In this document: positions 21,429 through 22,153 of the stretch, in pieces
How positions within the stretch are numbered: the first letter of the stretch is position 1
Layout: each line of letters opens with the position of its first letter
Assembly (NCBI GenBank): GCA_937888615.1
Contig: CALABZ010000159.1
Coordinates: forward strand, 1-22,153
Source of the DNA: an uncultured Lentisphaeria bacterium
GTDB taxonomy: Bacteria; Verrucomicrobiota; Lentisphaeria; Victivallales; Victivallaceae
Reading direction: 5' to 3'
Length of the DNA: 22,153 bases
The notes under the pieces: model-generated
Told to the model about the DNA's origin: nothing
The model's database searches: none
Seen by the model: the letters and a program-made list of their open reading frames with translations, nothing else
Translations under genes and position numbers: made by a program

Positions 21429-22130
21429 TTACAGTTTCCTGTGGATGCGGCAATGATAGACGTTTACCCAGTCCGGCTCTCCTGAAATCACTTCCATGAT
21501 CCGGAAACCGGCCCGTTCCAGCAGGCCGGTCATAATCCAGTCAAGCGTGCTGTATTCCTGCCGGATATGACCGATGAAATTAGCTCTGGAGCCGCCGAGG
21601 TTCCAAGCGGTGGCCCGTTCAAAATAACCGTCGAAATCGTCGGGTGAGGGGCAGAATACCACATCGTGCAGACAGAAATTGCCGTCCGGTTTGAGCCATT
21701 TGTTGATACGGATCAGCGCCGCCATTTTCCAGAGGTCCGGCAGATGGTGCATGGCCATGCCGGTGATGACGGCGTCGAACGAATCCGGCGCCCCTTCGTA
21801 GGAAAGGAAGCCCGCTTGGACGAATTCGATGTTTTTCAGTTTTTCTTCGGACGCTTTGCGCGAGGCGTATTCCAGCATGGGCGGTGAAATATCAAGCGCG
21901 GTCACATGGCAGCCGCGGGCGGCGGCCCGGCGGGCCAGCGCACCGGTTCCGGTGCCGATTTCCAGCAGGCGTCCGCCCGGCTGGAGGTCGGTCAAACGGA
22001 GAAATTCATCGACTTCGCGATCGATATCGCGGAATTGCCGCATTCGTTGGTCGTAGGCGGCGACCTCTTCGGCGGACTCATAATCGGTTCCGATCTGGTG
22101 GAACTCGTCCCATTGCCATTCCGGTTTCAT
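21429..22130 (-). CDS. Class I SAM-dependent methyltransferase
   Basis: This 233-residue protein has the Rossmann-like methyltransferase core. Motif I is LLEIGTGTGALAR (residues 55-67), the acidic residue closing strand 2 is D80 in VTALDISPPML, and FDAVITGMAMHHLPD is the motif found after strand 4 in UbiE/Methyltransf_11 relatives. WLKPDGNFCLHDVVF follows as the strand 5 block. It transfers a methyl group from S-adenosylmethionine to a small molecule or other acceptor that cannot be named. AAAGG lies 7 bases before ATG 22130. Its stop directly abuts the ATG of the membrane-protein gene downstream. The promoter, if separate, lies beyond the window end. Confidence 0.88.
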   Translation of the reverse strand: MKPEWQWDEFHQIGTDYESAEEVAAYDQRMRQFRDIDREVDEFLRLTDLQPGGRLLEIGTGTGALARRAAARGCHVTALDISPPMLEYASRKASEEKLKNIEFVQAGFLSYEGAPDSFDAVITGMAMHHLPDLWKMAALIRINKWLKPDGNFCLHDVVFCPSPDDFDGYFERATAWNLGGSRANFIGHIRQEYSTLDWIMTGLLERAGFRIMEVISGEPDWVNVYHCRIHRKL

Positions 22131-22153
22131 AATTACACCTTTAATGAAGAAGT

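Noticed and set aside
1..22153. CRISPR arrays, tRNA or rRNA genes, insertion sequences and phage genes.
   Set aside because: No regularly spaced direct repeats, cloverleaf-like segments, transposase or integrase motifs were seen when reading through the window.

Overview
The window reads as chromosomal DNA of a moderately GC-rich bacterium, most likely from the Lentisphaerota (Victivallis-like) or a close PVC relative. The main clue is the cassette at 5173-12032: a GntR-type regulator with a LacI-like sensor domain, a very long sodium/solute symporter, a pseudopilin with a FTLIELL N-terminus and an H-X9-DG motif, and a large secreted glycoside hydrolase. Lentisphaerota genomes are known to carry many such combinations. 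The assignment is an inference from gene style, not from a marker gene.

Layout. (1) 1-3711, plus strand: the end of a surface-polysaccharide operon with four tightly packed glycosyltransferases (two GT2, two GT4), the first cut by the window edge. (2) 3733-4984: a stand-alone NADP-type secondary alcohol dehydrogenase with its own promoter and a strong two-tier intrinsic terminator. (3) 4985-12032: the carbohydrate-use cassette. It starts with an AT-rich control region holding a consensus sigma70-type promoter inside a nearly perfect 19-bp inverted repeat. Regulator, symporter, pseudopilin and secreted hydrolase follow on one strand. The natural reading is that the hydrolase releases a sugar outside the cytoplasm, the symporter imports it with sodium, and the regulator senses it. 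The role of the pseudopilin is unknown. (4) 12245-13573, minus strand: a small secreted protein, a DciA-like DUF721 protein and a cupin. (5) 13795-15894, minus strand: transketolase with an unusual Cys-rich C-terminal tail and a clear terminator. (6) 16019-17065, plus strand: ruvB, divergent from transketolase, with no clear Shine-Dalgarno but a 10-codon leader frame overlapping its start. (7) 17077-20284, minus strand: three genes for Tad/Flp-type pilin-like proteins behind a consensus promoter. (8) 20460-22130, minus strand: a SAM methyltransferase followed without a gap by a membrane protein with an RlpA-like barrel region.

No rRNA, tRNA, CRISPR array, transposase or phage gene was seen. 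The most unusual items are the transketolase tail, the large inverted repeat around the regulator promoter, the pseudopilin embedded in a sugar cassette, and a multidomain glycoside hydrolase whose family I could not settle.
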